The translations under genes and the position numbers were made by a program. Of a stretch of 64,000 bases of DNA, positions 37,186 to 45,028 are shown one piece after another. The notes under the pieces were generated by a model, which was not told the DNA's origin, ran no database searches, and saw nothing but the letters and a program-made list of their open reading frames with translations. Location of the stretch: positions 1-64,000 of the forward strand of contig CAZMSH010000010.1 in assembly GCA_964568875.1 (NCBI GenBank). The letters are read 5' to 3'. The first letter of the stretch is position 1. Each line of letters opens with the position of its first letter. This DNA comes from SLNP01 sp964568875. Lineage in GTDB: Bacteria; Bacteroidota; Bacteroidia; Bacteroidales; VadinHA17.

Positions 37186-38544
37186 TCAGGAAAATATCAT
37201 TTTCACCAGAGTCTCAATCTTGCCTATCCTGGAAATCTCCGGACCTCCATCCGGCGTTTTCATGTTCCGGTGATATTTTGAGATGACTATCTTGCTAAAC
37301 CCAAGTTTCTCACACTCCCTGATTCTCTGTTCTATTCTCGGCACAGGTCTTATCTCTCCTGAAAGGCCTACCTCACCTGCAAAACAGATGTTACCAGGTA
37401 CGGCAATGTCAAGATTGGATGAGAGTACGGCCGTAATAACTGCCAGATCAATAGCAGGATCTGTCACTCTCAGGCCTCCGGCTATATTAAGAAAGACATC
37501 CCTTGTTCCCAGTCTGAAGCCCGCTCTTTTTTCCAGCACTGCCAGAAGCATATTTAGTCTCCTGGTATCAAATCCGGTTGAACTTCTCTGAGGGGTACCA
37601 TATACAGCTGTACTTACCAGCGACTGTGTCTCTATCATGAAGGGTCTTATTCCGTCAATAGTTGCAGCTATGGTTATCCCGCTCAGCAACTCGTCATGCC
37701 GGTTGATGAATAGTTCGGACGGATTTGTAACCTCCCGTAAGCCTGATTCCATCATTTCAAATATACCAAGTTCAGATGTGGAACCGAACCTGTTCTTAAC
37801 CGGCCTCAGTAATCGGTATATATAGTTACTGTCTCCTTCAAAAAGCAGAACTACATCGACAATATGTTCAAGCACTTTCGGACCTGCAAGAGTGCCGTCC
37901 TTGGTAATGTGTCCTATCAGAACCACCGGAACACCTGTACTCTTGGCATATTTTAGCAACATCGCCGAGCACTCTCTTACCTGGGTTACTGACCCTGCTG
38001 CAGATTCAAGCTGGCTGGTTGTCAGGGTCTGTATCGAGTCGATGACAATCATGTCGGGATTCAGGGCAGTAGCATGATTAAGGATGCTGTCCAGGTCTGT
38101 TTCGCTGAGAATATAGCAGAGACTGTTACTTCCCGGCAATCTCTCGGCTCTCATCTTTATCTGCTGTTCGCTCTCTTCACCGGAAATATAGAGTACTGAC
38201 CTGTTCCCGAGCTTCATTGCCATCTGAAGTGCCAGTGTTGATTTTCCGATACCCGGTTCTCCGCCAAGAAGAATCACAGAACCCTTTACAATACCTCCGC
38301 CCAGCAGCCTGTCAAGTTCCACAGTACCTGTCATTATCCTCTTTTCAGGGTATGCGGTTATATCTGCGATTAGGGCTGGTTTGCTCTTTTTACTAAAGTC
38401 TGATACCTGATTCCCGGATGTCGAACGGGTAACAACCTCTTCGATATAGGTATTCCATTCATGGCATGACGGGCAGCGGCCTATCCATTTAGGGGATTCG
38501 GCTCCGCAGTTGCGGCATACAAAGACGGTTTTGGTTTTTGACAT
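37186..38544 (-). CDS. radA: DNA repair protein RadA
   Basis: A 452-residue RecA-like ATPase that promotes branch migration in recombination. A four-cysteine zinc finger (Cys10, 13, 24, 27) is followed by Walker A GEPGIGKST (95-103), the RadA-specific KNRFG motif (250-254) and a C-terminal Lon-protease-like domain. It is the last gene of the panD-flippase-radA transcript and ends 12 bases from the convergent PBP1A gene. Confidence 0.96.
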   Translation of the reverse strand: MSKTKTVFVCRNCGAESPKWIGRCPSCHEWNTYIEEVVTRSTSGNQVSDFSKKSKPALIADITAYPEKRIMTGTVELDRLLGGGIVKGSVILLGGEPGIGKSTLALQMAMKLGNRSVLYISGEESEQQIKMRAERLPGSNSLCYILSETDLDSILNHATALNPDMIVIDSIQTLTTSQLESAAGSVTQVRECSAMLLKYAKSTGVPVVLIGHITKDGTLAGPKVLEHIVDVVLLFEGDSNYIYRLLRPVKNRFGSTSELGIFEMMESGLREVTNPSELFINRHDELLSGITIAATIDGIRPFMIETQSLVSTAVYGTPQRSSTGFDTRRLNMLLAVLEKRAGFRLGTRDVFLNIAGGLRVTDPAIDLAVITAVLSSNLDIAVPGNICFAGEVGLSGEIRPVPRIEQRIRECEKLGFSKIVISKYHRNMKTPDGGPEISRIGKIETLVKMIFS

Positions 38545-38556
38545 ATCGGAGGGATA

Positions 38557-39582
38557 TTATGAATCTGACAGTTGTTTTTTCTTCCCTGCTGTTCCATGCA
38601 GTATAATTCCGAGTGAAATAAAACCGGCTGCTGCAATCAGTATCATCTGTGAAGTATGTGATACCAGAGCATATGCCAGACCGTCTGCCAGCGGGATGCC
38701 ATACACCAGATGCAGTCCTCTGGAGATGATCCAGTGGAATGCTCCAAGACCGCTCTGTACGGGAGCTACCATGCCGAACCCTCCTATCACCAGCAGAAAG
38801 ACACCATCGACAAACCCCAGATGGCTGGTTGACGGCAGGACAAAAACAATAAACCAGGTCATCAGTATGTAGCAGAACCAGATAAAGAGAGAATGAAAAA
38901 GAAATTCCCATTTGTGTTCTATAGTCCTGAACGATCTGAATCCATGGATAATCCCCTTGATAAACTCTTTTATCCTGGGATAGAGTGTTTTGCCGAATAT
39001 CCTCCTTCTGAATGCAAAGAACAGGGCGGTGATAATAATAAACAGAGCAACTGTTGCGAACCTTGCAGTATCAGTACTACCCAGCAGACCTGATATCTTC
39101 TCCCACACCGGGTCAGCGATATCATTCAGCAGGAATGAGCCGGTCGTTCTGAAGCTTACCGCAAGCAAAATTATCATTATGATCAGAAGGGTTACAAAAT
39201 CAATCACTCTCTCGAGGATTACCGTTCCAAGCAGTTTGTCTACCGGGATCTTCTCTTTTCTGCCGAGCAGCATGCACCGGGTGATTTCTCCCATCCGGGG
39301 CAGGGCCATATTAGCCAGGTAGCCTGTCATAAGGGCATGAAAGACATTCCTCTGTCTTGGCTTATAACCCATTGGCCTTATCAGAAGATACCATCTTCTT
39401 GCTCTGCTGAAGTAGGCTGCTGCGGAAAACAGCAGCGATAGACCTACCCATCTGTAGTCAGCATGGATCAGGGAATCTTTTAGCTCATCACCTTTTATAT
39501 TACGGAAGGCAAGATAGAGAAGCAACAGTCCTAGTATCAGGAATGCAATTATCCTGAGCGTCTTTAAGGCTGCCTTTTTCAA
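38557..39582 (-). CDS. Membrane protein of the lysylphosphatidylglycerol synthase TM / flippase family (UPF0104-like)
   Basis: A 341-residue integral membrane protein with about eight helices. The motifs HADYRWVGLSLLFSAAAYFSRARRW, ALMTGYLANMALPRMGEITRC and ILERVIDF are typical of the family whose best-known member is the flippase half of MprF. Without a synthetase domain the stand-alone forms are thought to move lipids or lipid-linked substrates; the substrate is unknown. It starts one base before the end of panD and ends 12 bases before radA. Confidence 0.82.
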   Translation of the reverse strand: MKKAALKTLRIIAFLILGLLLLYLAFRNIKGDELKDSLIHADYRWVGLSLLFSAAAYFSRARRWYLLIRPMGYKPRQRNVFHALMTGYLANMALPRMGEITRCMLLGRKEKIPVDKLLGTVILERVIDFVTLLIIMIILLAVSFRTTGSFLLNDIADPVWEKISGLLGSTDTARFATVALFIIITALFFAFRRRIFGKTLYPRIKEFIKGIIHGFRSFRTIEHKWEFLFHSLFIWFCYILMTWFIVFVLPSTSHLGFVDGVFLLVIGGFGMVAPVQSGLGAFHWIISRGLHLVYGIPLADGLAYALVSHTSQMILIAAAGFISLGIILHGTAGKKKQLSDS

Positions 39583-39583
39583 C

Positions 39584-39934
39584 TCAGATAAGTTTATTGG
39601 TGGCGGTATCAGGGAATATTATTGCAGGCGTAAATTTTTTGGCCTCTTCAAATTCCATGGATGCATATGATATGATAATAATTACATCTCCTACCACCAC
39701 CTTTCTTGCAGCAGGTCCGTTCAGGCATATTTCGCCGGAACCCCTGCGTCCCTTTATTACATATGTATCGAGCCGTTCGCCATTGTTTACATTCAGCACC
39801 TGCACTTTTTCATTGACGATGAGGTTAGCTGCATCCATAAGATCCTCATCAATGGCTATGCTCCCGACATAATTCAGATTTGCCTCGGTTACCGAGGCCA
39901 TATGTATTTTCGATTTTACGACTTCAATCAGCAT
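39584..39934 (-). CDS. panD: Aspartate 1-decarboxylase
   Basis: A 116-residue pyruvoyl enzyme making beta-alanine from aspartate for pantothenate synthesis. Starting at ATG 39934, the self-cleavage site is Gly24-Ser25 (YVGS), the same position as in E. coli, which supports this start over the TTG at 39940. The length and ending match the family. It follows panC by 51 bases with its own -7 element, so pantothenate genes are clustered here. Confidence 0.95.
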   Translation of the reverse strand: MLIEVVKSKIHMASVTEANLNYVGSIAIDEDLMDAANLIVNEKVQVLNVNNGERLDTYVIKGRRGSGEICLNGPAARKVVVGDVIIIISYASMEFEEAKKFTPAIIFPDTATNKLI

Positions 39935-39963
39935 TGTCAAAATGTATGAAGATTATCATGTTA

Positions 39964-39971
39964 CAAAGGTA
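39964..39971 (-). promoter_or_regulatory. -7 promoter element of panD
   Basis: TACCTTTG on the minus strand matches TAnnTTTG, 29 bases before the panD ATG, in the 51-base gap after panC. Confidence 0.5.
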
Positions 39972-39985
39972 AGCAACCTTTTCGT

Positions 39986-40843
39986 TCACTCCAATGAAAT
40001 TTTAATATTATCGATAAGCCGTATCTCTCCTGCATAAACTGCTGTACATATATGATAATTCCTTCCGCTGACAAAATCGCCTGGGTTTGACACTGCTGTG
40101 AGGTTTATGTCATCGGCTACTTCATAATACTGCATTCTGAATCCTCCTGCTGACTCCACCCCTGAGCGGAAGAATTCACGAGCAGCATCTATTCCTTCTT
40201 TCCTGAACACCTCTTCTGATTGTCTGAGCGATCGATAAATTATTCCTGCTGCTATTCTGTGCTCGGGTGACAGAAGCATATTCCTGCTGCTCATTGCCAG
40301 ACCGTCGGGTTCCCTTACTGTGGGGCAACCCGATATTTGCACCCTGCTTCCTGTAATCGTTACCAGTTTTTTGATGACTACCAGTTGCTGAAAGTCCTTT
40401 TCACCAAAATATGCTATATCCGGTTCCACAATGTCGAACAGCCTTGACACAACCTGTGCCACCCCTTTGAAATGCCCGGGACGGTGAGCTCCTTCCATCA
40501 CCTTGTCGATGTCTCCGAAGTCGAATGTCCGTGTATCTTCCTCAGGGTATACCTCATGCACCGGAGGAATAAAGACAGCATCGCTCTCTCTGAGTACTTC
40601 TGAAAGAAGGGCGAGATCTTTCTCAGGAGTCCTTGGATATTTTGCGAGATCACGGCTGTCGTTAAACTGGCTGGGGTTTACAAATATGCTTACTGTCACC
40701 ACGGGGCACTGACTGATTGCCTTTGATACCAGTGAAACATGGCCCTGATGCAGTGCACCCATGGTAGGAACAAATCCTTTTGTCAATCCATCGTGTGCCT
40801 TCAGATGGGCTTTGAGGCCGGCTACTGTGTCGAATGTTTTCAT
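39986..40843 (-). CDS. panC: Pantothenate synthetase
   Basis: A 285-residue ligase joining pantoate and beta-alanine with ATP. The HIGH-like signature is TMGALHQGHVSLV (His32 and His35), followed by SIFVNPSQF, FGEKDFQQL and the KMSKS-equivalent MSSRN. Length and motif set are standard. It precedes panD, whose product supplies the beta-alanine. It is divergent from the starch-synthase-like gene. Confidence 0.96.
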   Translation of the reverse strand: MKTFDTVAGLKAHLKAHDGLTKGFVPTMGALHQGHVSLVSKAISQCPVVTVSIFVNPSQFNDSRDLAKYPRTPEKDLALLSEVLRESDAVFIPPVHEVYPEEDTRTFDFGDIDKVMEGAHRPGHFKGVAQVVSRLFDIVEPDIAYFGEKDFQQLVVIKKLVTITGSRVQISGCPTVREPDGLAMSSRNMLLSPEHRIAAGIIYRSLRQSEEVFRKEGIDAAREFFRSGVESAGGFRMQYYEVADDINLTAVSNPGDFVSGRNYHICTAVYAGEIRLIDNIKISLE

Positions 40844-40865
40844 CGTAGTTAAATGAATCAGAATG

Positions 40866-40873
40866 CAAACCTA
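40866..40873 (-). promoter_or_regulatory. -7 promoter element of panC
   Basis: TAGGTTTG on the minus strand matches TAnnTTTG, 22 bases before the panC ATG. Confidence 0.5.
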
Positions 40874-41000
40874 TATTATTTTTATTCATTCAGAGATGAG
40901 GTTGTCGTAATTTGTAGATTAGTCAAGGTTAATGCCGTCAGTTTATGAGGTTTAAATTGACGCAGGTATTGCGTTTTTTAAATATGTGATTATTTTTTAC

Positions 41001-41008
41001 TATCTTTG
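41001..41008 (+). promoter_or_regulatory. -7 promoter element of the starch-synthase-like gene
   Basis: TATCTTTG matches TAnnTTTG, 36 bases before ATG 41045. The 201-base divergent region between this gene and panC otherwise shows no feature I can name. Confidence 0.55.
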
Positions 41009-41044
41009 CGTGCTGTAACGCGATTGATATATCGGGGCAAATAG

Positions 41045-41854
41045 ATGGAAAGCAAGAAGGTATTGTTCGTTTCGCAGGAGATTACGCCCTATTTGAGCGA
41101 GACAAAGTTATCTAAGATTGCCAGGTATTTACCACAGGGAATCCAGGAAAGAGGAAAGGAGATCAGGACTTTCATGCCGAAGTATGGTTCCATTAATGAA
41201 AGGAGGAACCAGCTGCATGAGGTAATTCGTTTGTCGGGGATGAACCTGATAATCGATGACACCGATCACCCCCTGATAATAAAGGTGGCATCAATACAAT
41301 CTGCCAGGATGCAGGTATATTTCATCGACAATGATGATTACTTTCATCGCAAGCAGATTACTGCTGATTCGAGCGGGAAGGAGTTTGAGGATAATGACGA
41401 AAGGGCAATATTCTTCGCCCGGGGGGTAATAGAGACTGTTAAGAAGCTCAGGTGGGCACCTGACCTTGTTCACTGTCACGGATGGATAACCTCGCTTGTA
41501 CCTGCATATCTCAGGCAGGTATACAATGATGACCCGATCTTCCATAATTTCAAGGTTGTATTTTCACTGTACAATAATGAGTTCAAAACTCCGTTCAGAT
41601 CAACGTTCCCTGATAAGCTGAGGAATGACGGCATAAACGGTATCGACAATGATTTGATCACCAATCCTGATTATATTAATCTGTCGAAGCTGGCCATCAA
41701 CAACAGTGATGCGGTTATCTACGGTAGCGATGTGGTAAACGAGGAACTGAAAAAATACATTGAGCAAACCGGAAAACCCGTTCTGCCTTATCAGGATGAA
41801 AACAACTACATCGATGTCTATAATGAATTCTATGATACATTACTCCAGCAATAG
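41045..41854 (+). CDS. Starch/glycogen synthase N-terminal-domain protein (GT5-like), single domain
   Basis: A 269-residue protein that covers only the N-terminal Rossmann domain of GT5 glycogen synthases: KKVLFVSQEITPYL at the start, KYGSINERRNQLHEV, and APDLVHCHGWITSLVPAYL in the middle. The C-terminal nucleotide-binding domain is missing and the ADP-glucose-binding KTGGL motif is replaced by SETKLSKI, so it is unlikely to be a working glycogen synthase alone. The same short form beside panC is known to me from other Bacteroidota. Its function is unknown. The 3' end overlaps the DUF4270 gene by 23 bases. Confidence 0.8.
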   Translation: MESKKVLFVSQEITPYLSETKLSKIARYLPQGIQERGKEIRTFMPKYGSINERRNQLHEVIRLSGMNLIIDDTDHPLIIKVASIQSARMQVYFIDNDDYFHRKQITADSSGKEFEDNDERAIFFARGVIETVKKLRWAPDLVHCHGWITSLVPAYLRQVYNDDPIFHNFKVVFSLYNNEFKTPFRSTFPDKLRNDGINGIDNDLITNPDYINLSKLAINNSDAVIYGSDVVNEELKKYIEQTGKPVLPYQDENNYIDVYNEFYDTLLQQ

Positions 41855-43130
41855 GTCCGATTATTTAAAATCATTTCTGAAGAATAGTTACAGAACACTT
41901 TTAGCAGTTACAGCAACAATTATGCTGTTGGTGTCATGTGAAGAGGGCCCTGCCGGTATAGGCTCAGGGTTCCTTCCTGAAGGAGACTTTGCAACAGTTA
42001 TTTCCGCCTCTGATATTTCAATAGATGCTTATACCATGTATGATGACTCGGTAAGGACATCAGACTCATTATACATGTTCGGTAAAAGGTATAGTCCTTA
42101 TTTTGGAACTACAAAGGTTGAACTGGTAACACAGCTTAACCTTCTATTCCCATGGCCGGGAAGAGGATTCACCGTTGACTCTGTCTCCCTGGTACTGGCA
42201 ATAAACCAGTATGACGGAGACACTCTCTTCAGGCAGCAGCAGCTTGAGTTGTATGAGATATCTGAACTTCTCCACAGAGATTCTACCTATTATTCAAACA
42301 AACCTGTCGAAATTGCAAGATATCTTGGATCATATCTGGTCGATTCCCTCAGGTCTGATACTGTGATAGAGATCAAGCTTCCCAATTCAATAGGAGATTA
42401 TCTGCTGCGGGATACCTCAAAACTTCTTATCAGCTCTACAGAAGAAGATTTCAGGGATTTCTTCCGGGGCCTTTACATCAGGTTTGCTGATTCGCCGTAC
42501 GATGCTTTTCTCAACCTGAGTTCTTCTCAGAGTACCAGTGGAATAAGGATATTTTACCGTGACAATACGGGAGCCAATACAGCTTTCAGTTTTGTTTTCA
42601 GCGATAAAGCAGCGAGGTACAGAATGATTGAGCATGATTTTTCTACTGCAGACCCGGCCCGGAGTGTAAAGAATATCAACAACTATTTTAAAGACACCCT
42701 GGTATACCAGCAGAGGCTTGATGGAGTATATACAAGGCTTGAGTTCCCTGATCTGGCTCAACTCAGGGATTACCTTCCTGCAGCAGTAAACAGGGCCAGG
42801 CTGATACTGCCGGTACATCTCGATAATGATATCTTCACCGACAACAGGGTGCCAAAGAATATTTATCTCAGGTATACCGACTCCGGCGGTAATAAAGTTT
42901 TTATTCCCGATGCCTTAATGAATCTCACCTATTTTGGAGGTAACTATTCGGCCGACAATGACGAATTTGTAATTAATATGGCGGTCTTTGTCCAGGAGTA
43001 TCTCGAAGGACGTATCAATGATCCGGTAGTGGAAATTGTGTTGCCACAGAGCAGTTTGTATGACCTTGTTCTTAAGGCAAATGATGCATCTAAAGGGCCT
43101 CAGCTTCAATTAACATTGTCAAAGTTTTAG
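41832..43130 (+). CDS. DUF4270-type lipoprotein
   Basis: A 432-residue exported protein. ATG 41832 gives a basic N-terminus (SDYLKSFLKNSYR), a hydrophobic helix and lipobox LLVSC, followed by EEGPAGIGSGFLPEGDFATV, which fits DUF4270. The remaining sequence is beta-rich, with paired domains that resemble surface-binding modules. Function unknown. It overlaps the preceding gene by 23 bases in another frame, so the two are probably co-translated. The frame is open further upstream (from 41760), but that part lies inside the neighbour and lacks signal-peptide character. Confidence 0.75.
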   Translation: MIHYSSNRSDYLKSFLKNSYRTLLAVTATIMLLVSCEEGPAGIGSGFLPEGDFATVISASDISIDAYTMYDDSVRTSDSLYMFGKRYSPYFGTTKVELVTQLNLLFPWPGRGFTVDSVSLVLAINQYDGDTLFRQQQLELYEISELLHRDSTYYSNKPVEIARYLGSYLVDSLRSDTVIEIKLPNSIGDYLLRDTSKLLISSTEEDFRDFFRGLYIRFADSPYDAFLNLSSSQSTSGIRIFYRDNTGANTAFSFVFSDKAARYRMIEHDFSTADPARSVKNINNYFKDTLVYQQRLDGVYTRLEFPDLAQLRDYLPAAVNRARLILPVHLDNDIFTDNRVPKNIYLRYTDSGGNKVFIPDALMNLTYFGGNYSADNDEFVINMAVFVQEYLEGRINDPVVEIVLPQSSLYDLVLKANDASKGPQLQLTLSKF

Positions 43131-43181
43131 GTATTATTTGACCAAATTTCTTAAATTCGCACATAATCAATTCAAAATATA

Positions 43182-45017
43182 ATGTGCGGAATAGTTGGCT
43201 ATATTGGCGACAAGCCAGCCAGAGAGATAATCATTAACGGGCTTAAGCGACTGGAATACAGGGGTTATGATTCTGCAGGCCTGGCAATTATCAACGGTGA
43301 ACCTCAAATCTTTAAATGTAAGGGAAGGGTAAATGACCTGGAGGCAATGATTACTGCCGGTTCTGCCGAGGGGACAATAGGCATAGGTCATACCCGCTGG
43401 GCCACGCACGGAGAGCCAAATGAGACCAATGCCCATCCTCAGTCGTCGGCAAAGGGCAATTTTATTGTGGTGCATAACGGCATAATAGAGAATTATAACC
43501 GCATAAAGAGGCACCTTGAGAGCAGAGGCATAAAATTCTCGAGTCAGACAGACACCGAAGTACTGGCAAATCTTATTGAGCATCTCTACCTGGAGGGAGA
43601 CCTGAATGCCGAGCAGGCAATCACAATGGCACTTAACCGTGTTGAGGGAACCTATGGGCTGGTAATAATATGCCGCAGGGAACAGCATAAATTGTTTGCC
43701 GCAAGAAAAGGCAGTCCGCTGGTAATAGGTGTCGGAGAAGGTGAAAATTTCATTGCCTCAGATGCAACACCGATTGTTGAACATACACAGAGAGTTATCT
43801 ATCTCAATGACGACGACATAGCTATCATACAACGTGATCAGCTGGTTCTTAAATCGATAAGAAGCAGCCAGCTTGTTCCTGAGGTAAAAGAGATAGATCT
43901 TAAGATAGGGGAGATTGACAAGGAGGGATATCCCCACTTTATGCTTAAGGAGATTTTCGAGCAGCCACGTGCAATACATGATACTTTCAGGGGAAGAGTA
44001 TTGCCTGAGGGCGGAGGTATTATGCTGGGCGGGCTTCACCGTGTACTCGGTGAGATTGTTAAAGCAGACAGAATAATAATAGTTGCCTGCGGCACTTCAT
44101 GGCACGCCGGCCTGGTGGGTGAATATGTCTTTGAAGAGTATGCACGCATACCTGTCGAGGTAGAGTATGCTTCAGAGTTCAGATACCGCAACCCGATTAT
44201 CAGAAAAGGAGACATCGTACTGGCCATAAGCCAGAGTGGCGAGACCGCCGACACTCTGGCAGCGGTACGCCTGGCGCGTGAGCAGGGAGCCACGGTATTG
44301 GGATTATGCAATGTCGTCGGCAGCAGCATCCCAAGGGAAACTGTTGCCGGTGTATATACACATGCCGGTCCGGAAATTGGTGTAGCATCGACAAAGGCGT
44401 TTACCACTCAGGTAACTGTTCTGGCGATGATGGCGTTTGAGATCGGGAACATGAAAGGAGTGATAGCCCCCGATCTATACAAGGAGCTGATCGATGAACT
44501 ATCGCTCATACCGGAAAAGATGAAGAGAGCCCTCGAGGCAAATCAATGTGTCGAGGACCTTGCAAAGAAGTTCATGAATTCAACCAATGCTCTCTACCTG
44601 GGAAGGGGTTATCTGTTTCCGGTAGCTCTGGAAGGAGCACTTAAGCTCAAGGAGATATCATATATTCATGCTGAAGGGTACCCCGCCGCTGAGATGAAAC
44701 ACGGCCCGATAGCCCTTATCGATGAGAATATGCCTGTTGTCGTGGTTGCCCCCAGGGAAAATTCGTATGACAAAATAGTAAGCAACATACAGGAGATCAA
44801 GGCCCGAAAGGGAACCGTTATAGCTATAATTACCGAGGGAGACGATGTGATAAGCAAGATTGCCGACCACGTACTCGAAATACCTGCAACGCTGCCGGTA
44901 TATTCAGGACTCCTGGCAGTTATACCACTGCAGTTGCTGTCATATCACATAGCTGTGCTGAGAGGATGCGATGTCGACCAGCCCCGCAATCTCGCCAAGT
45001 CGGTAACAGTAGAGTAA
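43182..45017 (+). CDS. glmS: Glutamine-fructose-6-phosphate aminotransferase
   Basis: A 611-residue enzyme making glucosamine-6-phosphate, the first step to UDP-GlcNAc for peptidoglycan and LPS. Cys2 directly after the initiator Met is the glutaminase nucleophile (MCGIVGYIG). The two SIS isomerase domains carry CGTSWHAG and SQSGETADT, and the C-terminus ends in NLAKSVTVE. UDP-GlcNAc is also the starting sugar of the Wbp pathway encoded at 49390-53388. No glmS ribozyme was recognised in the 51-base leader region. DUF4954 follows by 11 bases. Confidence 0.97.
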   Translation: MCGIVGYIGDKPAREIIINGLKRLEYRGYDSAGLAIINGEPQIFKCKGRVNDLEAMITAGSAEGTIGIGHTRWATHGEPNETNAHPQSSAKGNFIVVHNGIIENYNRIKRHLESRGIKFSSQTDTEVLANLIEHLYLEGDLNAEQAITMALNRVEGTYGLVIICRREQHKLFAARKGSPLVIGVGEGENFIASDATPIVEHTQRVIYLNDDDIAIIQRDQLVLKSIRSSQLVPEVKEIDLKIGEIDKEGYPHFMLKEIFEQPRAIHDTFRGRVLPEGGGIMLGGLHRVLGEIVKADRIIIVACGTSWHAGLVGEYVFEEYARIPVEVEYASEFRYRNPIIRKGDIVLAISQSGETADTLAAVRLAREQGATVLGLCNVVGSSIPRETVAGVYTHAGPEIGVASTKAFTTQVTVLAMMAFEIGNMKGVIAPDLYKELIDELSLIPEKMKRALEANQCVEDLAKKFMNSTNALYLGRGYLFPVALEGALKLKEISYIHAEGYPAAEMKHGPIALIDENMPVVVVAPRENSYDKIVSNIQEIKARKGTVIAIITEGDDVISKIADHVLEIPATLPVYSGLLAVIPLQLLSYHIAVLRGCDVDQPRNLAKSVTVE

Positions 45018-45028
45018 ACAGATAGAAT

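Noticed and set aside
43131..43181. glmS ribozyme or riboswitch upstream of glmS
   Set aside because: The gap is only 51 bases with no recognisable ribozyme core. That ribozyme is mainly a feature of Firmicutes.
43167..43688. 173-residue minus-strand frame over glmS
   Set aside because: Antisense to the glutaminase domain of glmS, which is clearly real.
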